Shown: positions 23,592 through 35,140, numbered from the stretch's first letter. The stretch: DNA of 64,000 bases from Acarospora socialis (GCA_025617375.2 JAMYGW020000011.1:806001-870000); one strand, 5' to 3'. Notes: generated from the letters alone by a model not told the origin. Numbers and translations: made by a program.

Positions 23592-24975
23592 CTAATCACC
23601 ACCCAACCTCCTCCCCGCCCCTCTCCCACCCCACATCCCTGAAATCCCTCCTCCAAAGCCAGTCGATCTACCCTGACTGCCCTGACTTCCCTGTTGGGTC
23701 GCCGGCCGAAACGCCGTCCCATAAGCCCGCGCCGTCTCACTCCGTTTCGTAGCCCCGAACCACCTCTGCACAACGGCAGGGGTCTTGATGAAGCTCCTAC
23801 CTCCTCCGAAAGTCGGGTAGATGCGCGTCAGGAAGTCGTACATATGGGCGGCGAGGAGGCCGGTTGCTTGCTGGAGGGCCATGCCGGGGCCGCCCATGAC
23901 GAAGGTCATCAGGAGCATGGCGTAGGGGAGGTACTGGACGGGGATCGTGATGATGAAAATGGTCACTTTGCGGTTGCGGTTGTCTTGCGAGTAGGTGTAG
24001 GCGAGGGCGAGGGTGAGTGCTGTCAAGAAGTTGATGGTCAGCCTGGATGGGTGTGGGTAGGGGTTCGAGGGGGTAGTGGCGGTACCTGATGTGAACACGA
24101 AGGCGCCGAGGAAGCCGCCTGCTGTTGTCTTGGTTGTCGGTCAGTGCTGGTCTGGAGTGAACCATACTGCAATGTTCATGCGCAAGCGACCAGGAAGACT
24201 GATAATATTTGAGAGAAAGATGAGAGATGTAGGGAGCCAGAACCACCAAACGCAGATTCTGTAGTTACGCAGGCTTTCTCAAATGACGTTCCCACCATGC
24301 TCGCACCGCACACGACCCTCTTTGGATTGATTGCGAACGATGGATCGTGCGAGACGCGAGGGTATTCTTCCTCGTCTCCAGGAACCGCTTCAGCTAAGTA
24401 GTGGCTGGGCGGGCAGATAATGCGAGGTGCTTGAACCATATTGGTTGGAAGTACACATAATGAAAAGAAAGAACAATAAGTGGGAAGTAAGAGATCAAGA
24501 CAAAGAGTACTAGTAAGAGCGGTGTCTGATACTTACGAGGATGACGGCGCCGACGAATATTAGATATGTGAAGAAGCTCCCCGGTTGGCTGAATCTCGTC
24601 GACTCGGTCTCGAGTGAGCTACCATAGGTCCATACTAGCATCAATGTTAGACGGGCATAGATACACTACACGCAAAACATACAGAAGTAAGTGTCGAATA
24701 TGATCCCCAACCCAGGTCCTGTGATCAGGAATGCGGACACAACTCGCCATAGCTCAGGGGGAAACTTCAAGATCCACGGCAAATAAAATATGACTCGTTG
24801 GCCAGAGAGGAGTTGGCCGTGAACGAGTAAGGAGGTAGCAAGAGTTGCGGCTGTGAGCGTTCTGCCCTGTTAGTATCAGAAACTGTCCTATCGACCGAAC
24901 TGCTTCAAAGGCGTTGCTGCGTATTGTGTTCTGGACATACCTTGAGACAGGCGGAGCGGCCCAGAAGACTTCCAT
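23592..24975 (-). CDS. Derlin (ER-associated degradation, Der1/Dfm1 family)
   Basis: Rhomboid-like pseudoprotease of the endoplasmic reticulum membrane that takes part in retrotranslocation of misfolded proteins. Five exons: 24975-24941, 24861-24683, 24634-24537, 24128-24086 and 24019-23592, 260 aa. Conserved pieces are MEVFWAAPPVSR, FYLPWILKFPPELWRVVSAF, GIIFDTYFLWTYGSSLE, AYTYSQDNRNRKVTIFII, QYLPYAMLLMTFVMGG and AAHMYDFLTRIYPTFGGG. The C-terminal tail is glycine-rich and ends WGGRGAGRRLGGD, which resembles the SHP box that binds Cdc48/p97, favouring a Dfm1-type derlin. The third intron is about 408 bp, long for this window. The join across it (VGAVIL to TTAGGFLGAFVFTS) is supported by family sequence. 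Confidence 0.88.
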
Positions 24976-25310
24976 GATTCTTGGTCTTTGGACGGTTCGA
25001 GCCCCTTGACTGAGAGGTTTGGGTGTTCAGATGTTATGTTGGAGCTGGTTAAAGCTTACAATGCTGTGCTCGCGTGGCTGTTGAGGATCTAACCACTAAG
25101 GCAAAAGGCCCGCCTGACCGCGAGGTCAGGTTCTAAGTGAATGTATAAGTGAATGTGCAGGTTGCGCGTTGCGCGCGACCGTAACAGTGGCCTTTTCTTT
25201 GCCATAAGGCTGACAAGGCTTGACTTTACCAACTCTTTAGATCAGAAATCAGCTTTGATTAGTCAGATCAATCTTCAAAACCTAGTTATAAACAATTATT
25301 ACTGCACTCA

Positions 25311-25600
25311 AGATGTCAACACTTCATACATTCATTGATAAAAGAGAAAAGCTGAGAGTCTTCTTAATCAAGCTAAAATTATACATTGAATTCAATCAAA
25401 AAAAGTTCAAGTTCAAGATAAATAAAAATTTGATCATTATTTTATATGTAAAGAATGGGTCAGGCTTTAACTGAATTAATCTCAAGCTATATAAATTTCT
25501 TAATAAGATACACAGAAATGTATTAAAAACACAGATTTTATTTTCTTTAATTACAACAAGTTTAAGAAAGAACTACAACATTATTATTTCTTTCTATATA
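25311..25600 (+). pseudogene. Ty3-type gag fragment
   Basis: Reads MSTLHTFIDKREKLRVFL, then KLYIEFNQKKFKF and, after a stop where Trp is expected in a GPAFDWFNPKL-like motif, INLKLYKFLNK. It matches the gag start of the nested chromovirus near 28270-28440 (KLNLYIEFNQLKFQ, then VNLKLHEF). It lies immediately left of the copia insertion (LTR from 25742). It is probably the older target into which copia jumped, or an unrelated truncated copy. Confidence 0.75.
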
Positions 25601-25741
25601 CAACTCAACCCAACCTGATGACCAGTTCAGAACAGATTGTGATGAAACATTAAAGAGTTTTTGTCATTGTTCTTATTTTGAGTTTTACAATGAGTGCTAT
25701 TAGATTTCAACATATTATATCACTAACAATAGAAACACAAC

Positions 25742-25918
25742 TGTCAGACTTGAAGATCAAAGCATGCAGATAGTATTAGTTGTCATTATTATTTAGAGTA
25801 TCTAGAATTAATTTACACAATATATGATGTGCATCACTAAGTTCAAATAGACTACTGAAGAACATAATCTAAAACTTTATGAAAATCTTTATCAGATAAG
25901 ATCTGAATTTCTAATACA
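25742..25918 (-). repeat. Copia LTR (3' on the minus strand)
   Basis: About 177 bp. It shares with 34599-34773 long blocks such as AGATCAAAGCATGCAGATAG and TCTAGAATTAATTTACACAA-like sequence, with transitions elsewhere. The plus-strand edges are TGTCAGACTT and a degenerate TTCTAATACA. An unmutated solo copy is at 43842-44055. Confidence 0.85.
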
Positions 25919-26099
25919 CTTTCTTAGATTGTTTCAGCAACAGCAAGATGAGTAAGAAGAGAAAAAAAGAACAAATCTTTATAATAAATTACTCAATTTA
26001 TTACAAAGATTCAATTGATTCTGATGTAATTTAAACACATTTTATTGAAGTTCATCAAATAATGACTCAATATTCTTTTATATAGATCACAGAATCTTT

Positions 26100-27345
26100 A
26101 ATGACAGATAAGATCAATAAGATCAATAAAGTGTGTGAATTTGATGATAGAAAGTGACTTAATAAGTTTGTTGACAGTTATGTTGCTGATAAAAACATAA
26201 TTAAGATGAATAAAATTTCACAATTCAACTTTCTGTACATAATGATGACATATGTCAATATGCTTTATATAAATGTAAAACTCAGAGTTCTTAATCAAGA
26301 TTATAGTTTCTGTATTATTTATTCAAATAGACATTATGTTGAATCTTTTAAGTTTTATTTCTTATAGTAGTTTACACATTCAGACAGCTTTCTTCATTAT
26401 TTCTGTCACAGTTATGTATTTTGTTTCTGTGAAAAACAGAATGACTGTTTTTTGATGTTTGAAACATCAAAAAACTGATTTATTTATCAGCTGAAATATA
26501 TAGTTCATTGTAAATTTTCTTGTTTCAAGATCTTCATCTCAGTTCAAGTTCAAATACTTTAGAAGTTAAAGACAATCTGAGCTCAATTTGTATTCAATAA
26601 TGACATTGAAAGTATCATATATGTAGTGAAATACTCATTTCAAGATCTTTCAATACATTTCATTAAGATTGTGCAAAAACTAACTGAATATCAATATCAT
26701 AAAGACAATATCAGAACACATCTGAATCATTGTGTACATGAGAGAGTTTATAGCACACTGATATCACTGTATTAACTGTAAAATAGAGAATTTCTTAGTC
26801 TATATCAAATGTATATCAAAATTTATAGAAATCAGAACTGATTTTGTGTTGCTGAGACTGAATTTGATAAATATTCTCTTAAGATAAATTTTCTACAACA
26901 AAGTAAAAATTCAGTGAGTTTTATTGTATATTATCTGCATATTTAAGTAGTACTTGCATGTCTCACAGTTCATCATTTCAAACTGATTGCTCAATTTAAT
27001 CTTTAAATTACAAATTGCTTTCTTACTTGATCTACACATCAAAATGTTGTTAATATAGACAGCAATGATGAAATTGCTGATTAAAAACACATTATTATCT
27101 GTGTGAAGACATATATAATTGTTGTTAACAAAAAACTTATGCATGATCTCATATCATAGACAAAAAGACTGTTTTAACTCATATAAGACTTTCTTCAGTC
27201 TGCACATTTTTTTTCTTTCTTTTTATATTCAGTGAATTGTATCATGTACATTATCTCTTTCAAATCATTGTGCAAAAACATTATCTTGACATTCATTTGT
27301 TTCAACTTGTAATTGTAGTATGCAATGATGACAAAGATGATCTTG
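26100..27345 (-). pseudogene. Copia RT and RNase H relic
   Basis: Minus strand. At about 27345-27150: KQMNVKIMFLHNDLKEIMYM, then KKEKKCAD and RKSYM, matching the copia block QMDVKTAFLxGDLxEEIYM ... KSLYGLKQ. At 27144-26911: FIIAVYINNILM, with INN for the catalytic VDD, and FEMMNCETCKYYLNMQI. At about 26480-26110: the RNase H block KTVILFFTETKYIAVTEM, KKAV(stop)MCKLLQEI and IKHIDICHHYVQK, which corresponds to TEAEYxA ... KHIDIRYHFVR. Stops fall at tryptophan positions. Confidence 0.88.
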
Positions 27346-27719
27346 TAAATCATAAACTTAATGATGACAACAAATATTTTATTGTAATTAATGTCAAAAT
27401 ATTACTTAAAGTCTTTGACAATTCATCATGTCTTATATCATATGATTGTGTCATCAAAATCACATTTGTAATAATAAACTCACTTTTCATGTAGAATGCA
27501 GCAATTCAGAGATAGTGTTACTAAATTTCATGTCAAATTAATTTTCAAGAACTTAAACTCATCATTCATAATCTATTTTCAGTACTTGAAACTGAAGCTC
27601 ACAATAATCTTTTAATAGATGCTGAATTTACTGTCTAACTAAAATTTAAGTTCATACTTTTCTGTAACATTGACAGCAGTAATATTAAGAAATACATTGT
27701 GAACTGTAAACAAAACAAC

Positions 27720-28071
27720 TGTTACAGTTAAGTCAGAATGAGCTTAAAGTGAACTGATGTGTACACATGAAGAACATATATTCAAGAAATATTTAAACAG
27801 CAGTCATGTGACATCTTAACATGCTTGACAGTGAGCTTGACAAGCAAGCTCAATAAATTGCATGAGTAAGCTGTCTTAACAAACTTAACAGCAAGATTGA
27901 TGAGCAGACTCAGTATATAGTCATGATTATTTTTCTTATAAAAAGAATCATGTTCAACTTAAATAATCATCTAAGAGTTAAAGATCAGAATCATTTCAGA
28001 TCAGTTATTATATTTATAAGCACAAACTTTTAGTTCTACATACTTGAGAAATCTCAGATTAGAACATTACA
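27720..28071 (+). repeat. 5' LTR of nested chromovirus
   Basis: 352 bp, TGTTACAG...CATTACA, same length as the 3' partner and the solo LTR at 8586. It is heavily transition-mutated. No tRNA primer site could be recognised just downstream (CTTTGAACAC...). Confidence 0.93.
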
Positions 28072-28149
28072 CTTTGAACACTTTTATAATATAATGAGTA
28101 CAATGTCTGACACACAGAAGAATGTCTCAACTTTGTTCTTGAAATAAGT

Positions 28150-29070
28150 TCAGACAAACTCATCTCTATCATTTATTTTGAGTAGAATGACAGCACAATC
28201 AGCAATGATGTCAGTTCAAATTATACAACTATCTCTGAGCACATCAAAGATACAGATACTGAATATCTTTAATGAAGAGAGAGAGAAGTTGTGAGTCTTT
28301 ATGACTAAACTTAATCTATACATTGAATTTAATCAGTTGAAGTTTCAAATCAATTAAGAAAAAACACTGTTTGCAATGATCTATCTTGTGAATGCAACTT
28401 TTGACTGAGTTAATCTCAAACTGCATGAGTTTCTAAAAAAAAAATACAAAGAATGCAACACAGACACAGAGTTTATGTTCAATGACTATACATGATTTAA
28501 GAAGAAGTTAAGAAAAGTCTTTGAAGTGATTAATGAAGAAAGAGTAGTCAAGAAATAAGTTCACATCTTATGACAGAATAAATCAGCAACAATATATGTT
28601 ACAGAGTTTCAGCAGTTAATGACATTTATTAGATGAAACAATGAAGCACTCATTTATTAGTATTATTGTAAGTTGAAAAAATTCATCAAGAACAAAATAG
28701 TCTGAACAAAACAATCAGACAATCTTCAGAGAATGATTGATCTGAGTATTAACATCAATAGTTGTTAGTAAAAACAACAGATAAAACAAAAAAAATATTA
28801 AATGTCATTTATAATAAAGATCAAGAAGAAAGCTTCTGACTGTGAATGAAGTGATATGTTTCATCAATAAAACATAAAAAAACAGATTCTATAAATCTTA
28901 ATATAATTAAGAAGCATCATCAGAAGTCATAAAAGATTAAATGAACAGAGTATGAATGTCAGTCAGAGTGATTCACTAAGTCTCAGATAATATTATAAAA
29001 TAAGATGTGAACATATTACAACTGCAAAAAACTCAGACATCTTGTCTGAGAATGCAACAGATCTTGAATG
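28150..29070 (+). pseudogene. Chromovirus gag relic with zinc knuckle
   Basis: Reads KLNLYIEFNQLKFQ, then KTLFAMIYLVNATFD, stop, VNLKLHEFL, with Trp-to-stop changes. A CCHC knuckle remnant occurs near 29011-29060 as YYNCKKLRHLV, stop, ECN, where the first Cys is Tyr. A polyprotein start is not definable. Confidence 0.82.
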
Positions 29071-29899
29071 AAAAAAAAGAATGTTGCAGTGACAGTTAAA
29101 AAAAATACATATATAGTGTACAACATTCTTAGCTGAATAATCTGTTACAATAACATGTGCAAAGTACACATGAATGTGAAAAATAAAATTGAATAATATT
29201 TTCAGAAACTGCACAAAGACATAAAGAACAGATACAATGCAAAAGATTGATTAACTTACAAGAAAGAATTAGCTACTCTTATCAAGAAAAAGATTCTTGA
29301 TGCTGAGAAAGAAAACAATACTTTTAAAGATGACATTGAAGAGACTGATGATCATGAATTTCAGATTAACAAATCATGAATATTCTTTAACAGCAATGCA
29401 CTCATGAAAGAAAGTTCAGACAATGCTGAGACAGAATTCTCAAAGAAATATTGAATGAAGATTGAAAGAAATTTAAGTACTCAAAGAAAAGTGACATCAA
29501 TCAGCAAAAAAATGCTGAAGAAAAAACAAAAAGTTTAAGATCAGAAAGCAGAAACATGTGAAAGATTTGATGATTTAATGAAAGATATACAAATAGTTAT
29601 GAGAAAATTAATATCAGAATTTCTTGTGTGAAAAATCAAGAGTCACAAGATCAAAATGTGCTTATCTGAAGAGTATATCATGCAGAATGAAGACAGATGA
29701 ATTTTCAGTGAAAAGTATATATCACTCAAATTTCTGTAAAGAGTAAAAGTTGTTGAAAGTCAGTTGCAGATAAAGTACAATCAGTATAAACTTCAATTAC
29801 ATTCAGAAAGATACATTGAGCAGCACAGTCTAAAGTATGTGAATCTTATAATCAAAAGAGAATCAAAATAATTTCAAGAACTTTGAAGATGAACTGAGT

Positions 29900-32800
29900 A
29901 ATTAAGTAAATCAAAAAACAAAGAGCTTTCTTGACAAGACTAGAGAATAAGAAGCTAGTGACATCTCAAAGACAAAACAATAATTATCAAATATAAATCA
30001 AGATTATAATCAACAGATATCAAATCAACACATTAATAAATTTTGAAGCAGACAGAAATATTATGAATCAGAAAACAATTAACATGTTGAAATTAGAGAC
30101 ACAGTGAGTGCACTGTTCATTCAACATACAAATGACAAATGAAGTCATCAAGAGAATTGATGAGAAAATCTGTGTGAAAGTCTCAATTTTTGAAAGCTCA
30201 CAAGAGATAACATTTAACATTATAAAATCAATCAGATACAACACAGTACTAGAAATATTCTGATTGTGCAGAAGAAATTTGAAGATTGATTGAGTTATGA
30301 AAGAAATATGTGTGATTGAAGACACATACAAGATTTTTAAACAATCAAAAATGAGTTTATCAGAGTATAAGTTATAAGATCACAAAATACTGCTATTGAA
30401 CAGAAAACAGTTTAAGTGAATGTTTTTATACTCAATGAGTGAGAATCAACTCAAGAAAGTTAAAACTTATCTTGACAAAAATCTTAAAAAAGAATTCATA
30501 AAATCATTGAGATCATCAGCAGAATATTCAATTCTGTTTATATCAAAGAAGAATGACAAGAAATGACTATATATCAATTACAGACAACTCAATGAGATAA
30601 CTTATCAAGATAATTATTCTCTATCACTGATAAAAGAGTTGCAAGACTGACTGAGCAAGACTAAGTGATTCATGAACTTAAATCTTAAGAATATTTATTA
30701 CTGAGTCAGAATAAAAAAAGACAAAAAGTGAAAAATGACATTCTGAATGAGATACAAACACTATGAATACACTGTTATGTTGTTTGAATTAAAGAATATC
30801 TCAGTTATTTTTCAAAGATTGATCAATGACATGTTGAAAGAATATCTCAATGATTTTATAATCACATATCTTAATGATATTCTGATATACTCAGAAGATC
30901 TTAAGAAGTACTGTGAGTATGTGTGTCAGATATTAGTGAAGCTCAATGAGAGAGCTCTCTACATGAAAAAGTCAAAAAGCAGATTCAAAATTAAGAAAGT
31001 TGAGTTTTTAAACTATGTGATTCAATCTAAATAAATCAAAAAGAATTCAAAGAAAACAAAAGTAATCAGAAACTGATTAACACTGAAACAGATCAAGAAA
31101 GTACAAATTTTTCTAGAATTGATGAACTATTATTGAAAGTTTGTATCAAACTATGCAAGAATTGTGAAATCACTGATGCATTTAACACACAAAAATGAAA
31201 AATAACATTGAGACAAGAAACAGAAGAATACATTCTGCATATTAAAGAAAAGTTTTAGTGAAATGACATATTTAAAAATACTCAATTCAGTATGCAAGAA
31301 AACATTGAAAACTGATGCTTCAGATTTCACAATAAAAGTATGTTTATATTAGATTGAGAATGAACAACAAAGATTCATAGTGTACTGATTTAGAAAACTA
31401 TCAGAATTCAAGAAAAGATATGAGATTCATGACAAAGAACTTCTTACAATAGTAAAAACACTACAAAATTGAAGATCTTATCTTGCAAAAACAAACAAAT
31501 CAATTTAGATCTATATAGATCATAAGAATCTGAGAAACTTCACAATAACAAAGCAACTTAATCAATAACAGATTTGTTGAACAGAGCAGTTAGTAAATTA
31601 TAAATTTCAAATTCATTACAAAAAGAATAATAAAAATAACAGAGCAGATATCTTGAGTAGATGACTCAATTACAAAGATGTACAAATAATACACACTGAA
31701 ATTCTGAGTGAAGATGACAAAGAAGTTCTCATGAAAGATTTAGTAACAATGTACAAAATAGAGCAAGCTTTCTTGACAGATAAAAAACTCATTAAAATAT
31801 ATCATTACAGCAGAGTTAAAGAACATCTGAAAGTTAAATACACTGAGAATTTAGTGTGAAGAAGACACAATATTAACAATTTTTGAAATTGAATCATCAG
31901 AATGATTGCTGTGTACAATTCATGCTGAAGAAATAAAATTAACTGAGATAAATGATACAATGAAATAACACAACTCAATACATTAAACACATCATGAAAG
32001 TCAGTTATCATGAACTTCATTATGAAGCTATTACTGTTAAAGAACTCAGCATGAAGAGTGAAATTCAACAGTATATTGATAATAGTGAATAGATTGATTA
32101 AGTACACAATGTTCATTTCATTTAAAGAAATCACAACAGCATCAATATTGACATACATTATACTGTGAGAATTGATTAACAATCATGAACTATTAAAGAA
32201 GTTTATCATCAATAAAGACAAACTGTTCACAAATAAGTTTTGAAAAACACTTACAGCAGAACTCAGAATAAAACATAAAATGTTAATGACATATTATTCA
32301 CAGATGAATGAACAAAATAAATGAATGAATTAAACAGTAAAAACATACTTAAAACACTATGTCAACAAGAATCAGAACAACTGAATATGACTATTGTCAA
32401 TAGTACAGTTTGTGTACAACAACACAAAAAATAAAATCATGAGAGAAACATCTTTCTATATAAACTATGACTATAACTCAGAGATATAATGAGATCTCAA
32501 AGAACACAGATCATAAAGTCAGAAAGTAATTCTGAACATCACTCAGATAAAGAAATTGCATCAAGATTTAACAAAACAGATTGAACAGCAGACAGAATAA
32601 ACAACAGAGACAAGATTATTTGAGAAAGAAGAAAAAATATACTTAAAAATGAACAATATAAAGATTAAAGAAAGAAGCAAGAAGCTGAAAAATAAGAGCA
32701 TTGAATTATTTAAGATTATATGAAACATCAAAGAATTAAATTATGAGTTAGACTTACTCAAGAAAATGAGAATACACTCAATATTTCATGTGTTCATGTT

Positions 32801-33030
32801 ACAACATTGCAATCAATTCATATCACTTCAAATCATTGAAACATCTGTTGAACTCAATAAAGAATATGAAGTTGAAAATATTTTAAAAAAGAGAATGATT
32901 AATGAGAAAATTCACTATTTTATTAAATGAAAAGAGTATAATATCTCAGAAAGTATCTAAGAACTCAGAGAAAATCTTAAGAACTGTGCAAGAATACTTC
33001 AATGTTTTGAGAAAAAAAAATTGATATTAG
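29900..33030 (+). pseudogene. Chromovirus pol relic
   Basis: RT at about 30440-31030: QLKKVKTYLDKNLKKEF, INYRQLNEITYQDNYSLSL, then HYEYTVMLFELKNISVIFQR and YLNDILIYSEDLKKY, with YLND for the catalytic YLDD. RNase H to about 31650. Zinc-binding integrase domain at 31800-31930 (HYSRVKEHLKVKYTENLV). Core to about 32450. Chromodomain at about 32850-33020 (YEVENILKKRMINEKIHYFI, stop, KEYNISESI, stop), again with tryptophans lost to stops. It is parallel to the left copy but less decayed. Confidence 0.88.
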
Positions 33031-33534
33031 CTTAAAAGAATGAAAATATCAAATTAATAAGTTACAACATTATTTGAGAATCTTCATTCTCAGTCTCATC
33101 ATTATCACTATCAAGCTCAGCAGCAAGACAGTCAGTTTTTTGTGAAGCACAGTAATTTGTCTGATTCAATGTCTTTTAAAAATGTACAACTTTTGAGAAA
33201 AGTGCAGCAAGCTCAGTGTGCTTGACTGTTAGTTTGCTGTTTACTTTATTTATTTTTTTTTGAAGCAAAAGATGAGTTTTGTCAAGAGACTCTCACAATA
33301 CACTGATACATGAATGATTATGATGAGTACATTTATTACATTTTGATCAGAATTTCATTACAAAACAATTAATGCTGCAATGAACACAATAGTCACAAGA
33401 AAACAAGACAGTCACATCATCAATCTGAATTTTCTTTGCAATTCTTAGACAATTAAAATTTTTAGAAAGCATTGTTGTTGATGACAAACAATGTAAATAC
33501 TCTCACTTATATAGACTCTAGAAAACTAGCATCT

Positions 33535-33550
33535 GAGAAGAGAAAAATGA
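33535..33550 (+). other. Polypurine-tract-like sequence
   Basis: GAGAAGAGAAAAATGA directly precedes the 3' LTR. The equivalent position in the left chromovirus is AAAAAAGAAAAAATGA. It fits the plus-strand priming site of an LTR element. Confidence 0.6.
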
Positions 33551-33902
33551 TGTTATAATCAAGTCAGAATGAACTTAGAACAGACTGATGTGTATGCATG
33601 AAGAATGTATATTCAAGGAATATCTAAACAGCAGTCACATAACATTTTAATATGTTTGACAGTGAGCTTGATGAGCAAGCTCAATGAATTGCATAAATGA
33701 GCTGTTTCAATGAGCTCAACAGTGAGACTGACAAGCAGACTCAGTATATAGTCACAGTCATTTTTCTTATGAAAAGAATCATGTTTAACTTAAGTAATCA
33801 TCTAAAAGTTAAAGACCAGAATCATTTCAGATCAGCTGTTATATTTATAAGCACAAACTCTTAGCTTTACATATCTGAGAAATCTCAGATTAGAATGTTA
33901 CA
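33551..33902 (+). repeat. 3' LTR of nested chromovirus
   Basis: 352 bp, TGTTATAATC...AATGTTACA, aligned end to end with 27720-28071. Differences are C/T and G/A transitions in both directions, so the two copies were mutated independently after insertion. Confidence 0.93.
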
Positions 33903-34598
33903 TGTAGAAATTGATGAAGAGAATATACTGAAGATTAAATTCATAAGAAATATAAACTGAATGCAGATGCTTTCACATTTCTTTTGTAGTTTTTATGTTA
34001 TTTATAATGATTGTCACTTCAGAAATAACATTGAAAATGATGATGATCATGATCTTGTTGTTTTTATTGACTCAGTCATCATGAATTGAGTTAAAAACTG
34101 TGATTTGCAATACTGCAGTCATTGTACTGTCTGATGTTGAAACTGTTAGTGTTATGATTGTTGTTGTTAGATCTGATTTTAAATTCATTTTTTTGATTAT
34201 ATTTCATAGTTTAAAACTTATCAAGATGTATTTGATCAATATCTTTCATGCTGAATAATTCATCAAGTCTTTCAATTTTACAATTCATGAAAAGAACAGA
34301 TCTGAAGATGACATTGTGTTCAATTTGTATGATGATATCATTAAAATTGAAAACTGTTGTGTTTTCAAACAAATCTTTTGTTTTTGAATGTGATTTCAAC
34401 ATCTGTAAAATTATTATTTTGATTTTTATTGATGTAAATGTTGTACAGATGTTCATAACACTTTTGAACAGCTGAGTGCTCATCTTTATGTTGAGTCTGC
34501 ACTTTCTCTTAAAATATTAATGACAATTTCATATATCAGCAACAATGAAATCTTTCTTTATCATTTAAGCATTCTACACACAAGCTGAGCTCATAATC

Positions 34599-34773
34599 TG
34601 TTAAATTTGAAGATCAAAGCATGCAGATAGTATTAGTTGTTATTATTATCTAGAGTATTTAGAATTAATTTACACAATATGTGGTGTGTATCACTAAGTT
34701 CAAATAGACTACTGAAGAATGTGATCTAAAACTCTATGAGAATTTCTATCAGATAAGATCTGAATTTCTGACA
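34599..34773 (-). repeat. Copia LTR (5' on the minus strand)
   Basis: 175 bp with plus-strand edges TGTTAAATTT and ATTTCTGACA. It aligns along its length with 25742-25918 and 43842-44055. The 5-bp ACAAC follows directly at 34774. Confidence 0.87.
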
Positions 34774-35060
34774 ACAACAATGTCTGAATGACATGATTTT
34801 GCAATGACAACAGTGAGAAGTCTTATGTTCAGTTCTTATTTTCAAGTTGTGCTTAGTAATAAAATTTGAGTCAAAAATCAATGTTGAAGTCATTGCAAAA
34901 TACTTGAGATTTCTGTCACTTTTTGAAATTTTGATATTGCTGACTAATTTGAAGCTAGATCTAATAGGGATATGAACAGTTCATAAGAACAGCTTTAGTG
35001 TGGTTGCAATTGGTTGATAAATATCATCAGTCATAAGAACAGTCATCTTGACCCTCTTGT

Positions 35061-35140
35061 CTGTTCATAACTCTTCTGGGGTTAGTATGCATTAGTGGAC
35101 GCCACTGTATTGTCCCTAACCTCAGAAGGGTTATGAACAG
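35061..35140. repeat. 80-bp imperfect palindrome
   Basis: Left arm 35061-35085 (CTGTTCATAACTCTTCTGGG then GTTAG) and right arm 35116-35140 are inverted repeats with two mismatches over 25 bp around a 30-bp spacer. It lies next to the MITE-like element and may be a second tiny inverted-repeat element or a hairpin. No flanking duplication is clear. Confidence 0.75.

Larger units (their letters stand above)
27720..33902 (+). mobile_element. Nested Ty3/gypsy chromovirus, full-length but degenerate
   Basis: 6.2 kb from LTR to LTR, plus strand, with two 352-bp LTRs (27720-28071 and 33551-33902) that differ almost only by transitions in both directions. Order: gag, zinc knuckle, protease region, RT, RNase H, integrase, chromodomain, polypurine-like tract, LTR. 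It sits inside the minus-strand copia element. Flanking 5-mers differ (ACAAC left, TGTAG right), so no target duplication remains. All frames are broken, so it cannot be autonomous. Confidence 0.92.
25742..34773 (-). mobile_element. Ty1/copia LTR element carrying a nested chromovirus
   Basis: Two direct repeats (25742-25918 and 34599-34773) bound the element, and a perfect 5-bp target duplication ACAAC flanks it at 25737-25741 and 34774-34778. Read on the minus strand the 5' LTR is at 34773. The frame at 34483-34211 lies where gag is expected but I could not match it to a motif. RT and RNase H lie near the 3' LTR. A purine-rich stretch (CTAAGAAAG on the minus strand) abuts the 3' LTR as a polypurine tract. 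A chromovirus occupies 27720-33902. Most of gag, protease and integrase is missing, as only about 0.7 kb lies on the 5' side and 0.4 kb before the RT motif. Confidence 0.87.
25225..34965. other. AT-rich, RIP-like mutated isochore (central block)
   Basis: Second AT-rich block, with the same near-absence of CpG, CpC and GpG as the left block. The left boundary is sharp, about 250 bp upstream of the derlin start codon. The right boundary is at the first GGG near 34966. It contains a chromovirus gag fragment, a copia element on the minus strand and a nested chromovirus. No intact gene. Confidence 0.9.

Noticed and set aside
24176-24439. 87-codon minus-strand ORF inside the derlin intron
   Set aside because: Removing the region as one intron restores the derlin sequence. 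The ORF has no domain, though intron retention cannot be excluded.
27072-27090. Chromovirus primer-binding site after the 5' LTR
   Set aside because: The sequence downstream of 28071 shows no recognisable tRNA 3'-end complement, probably because of mutation. Not annotated.
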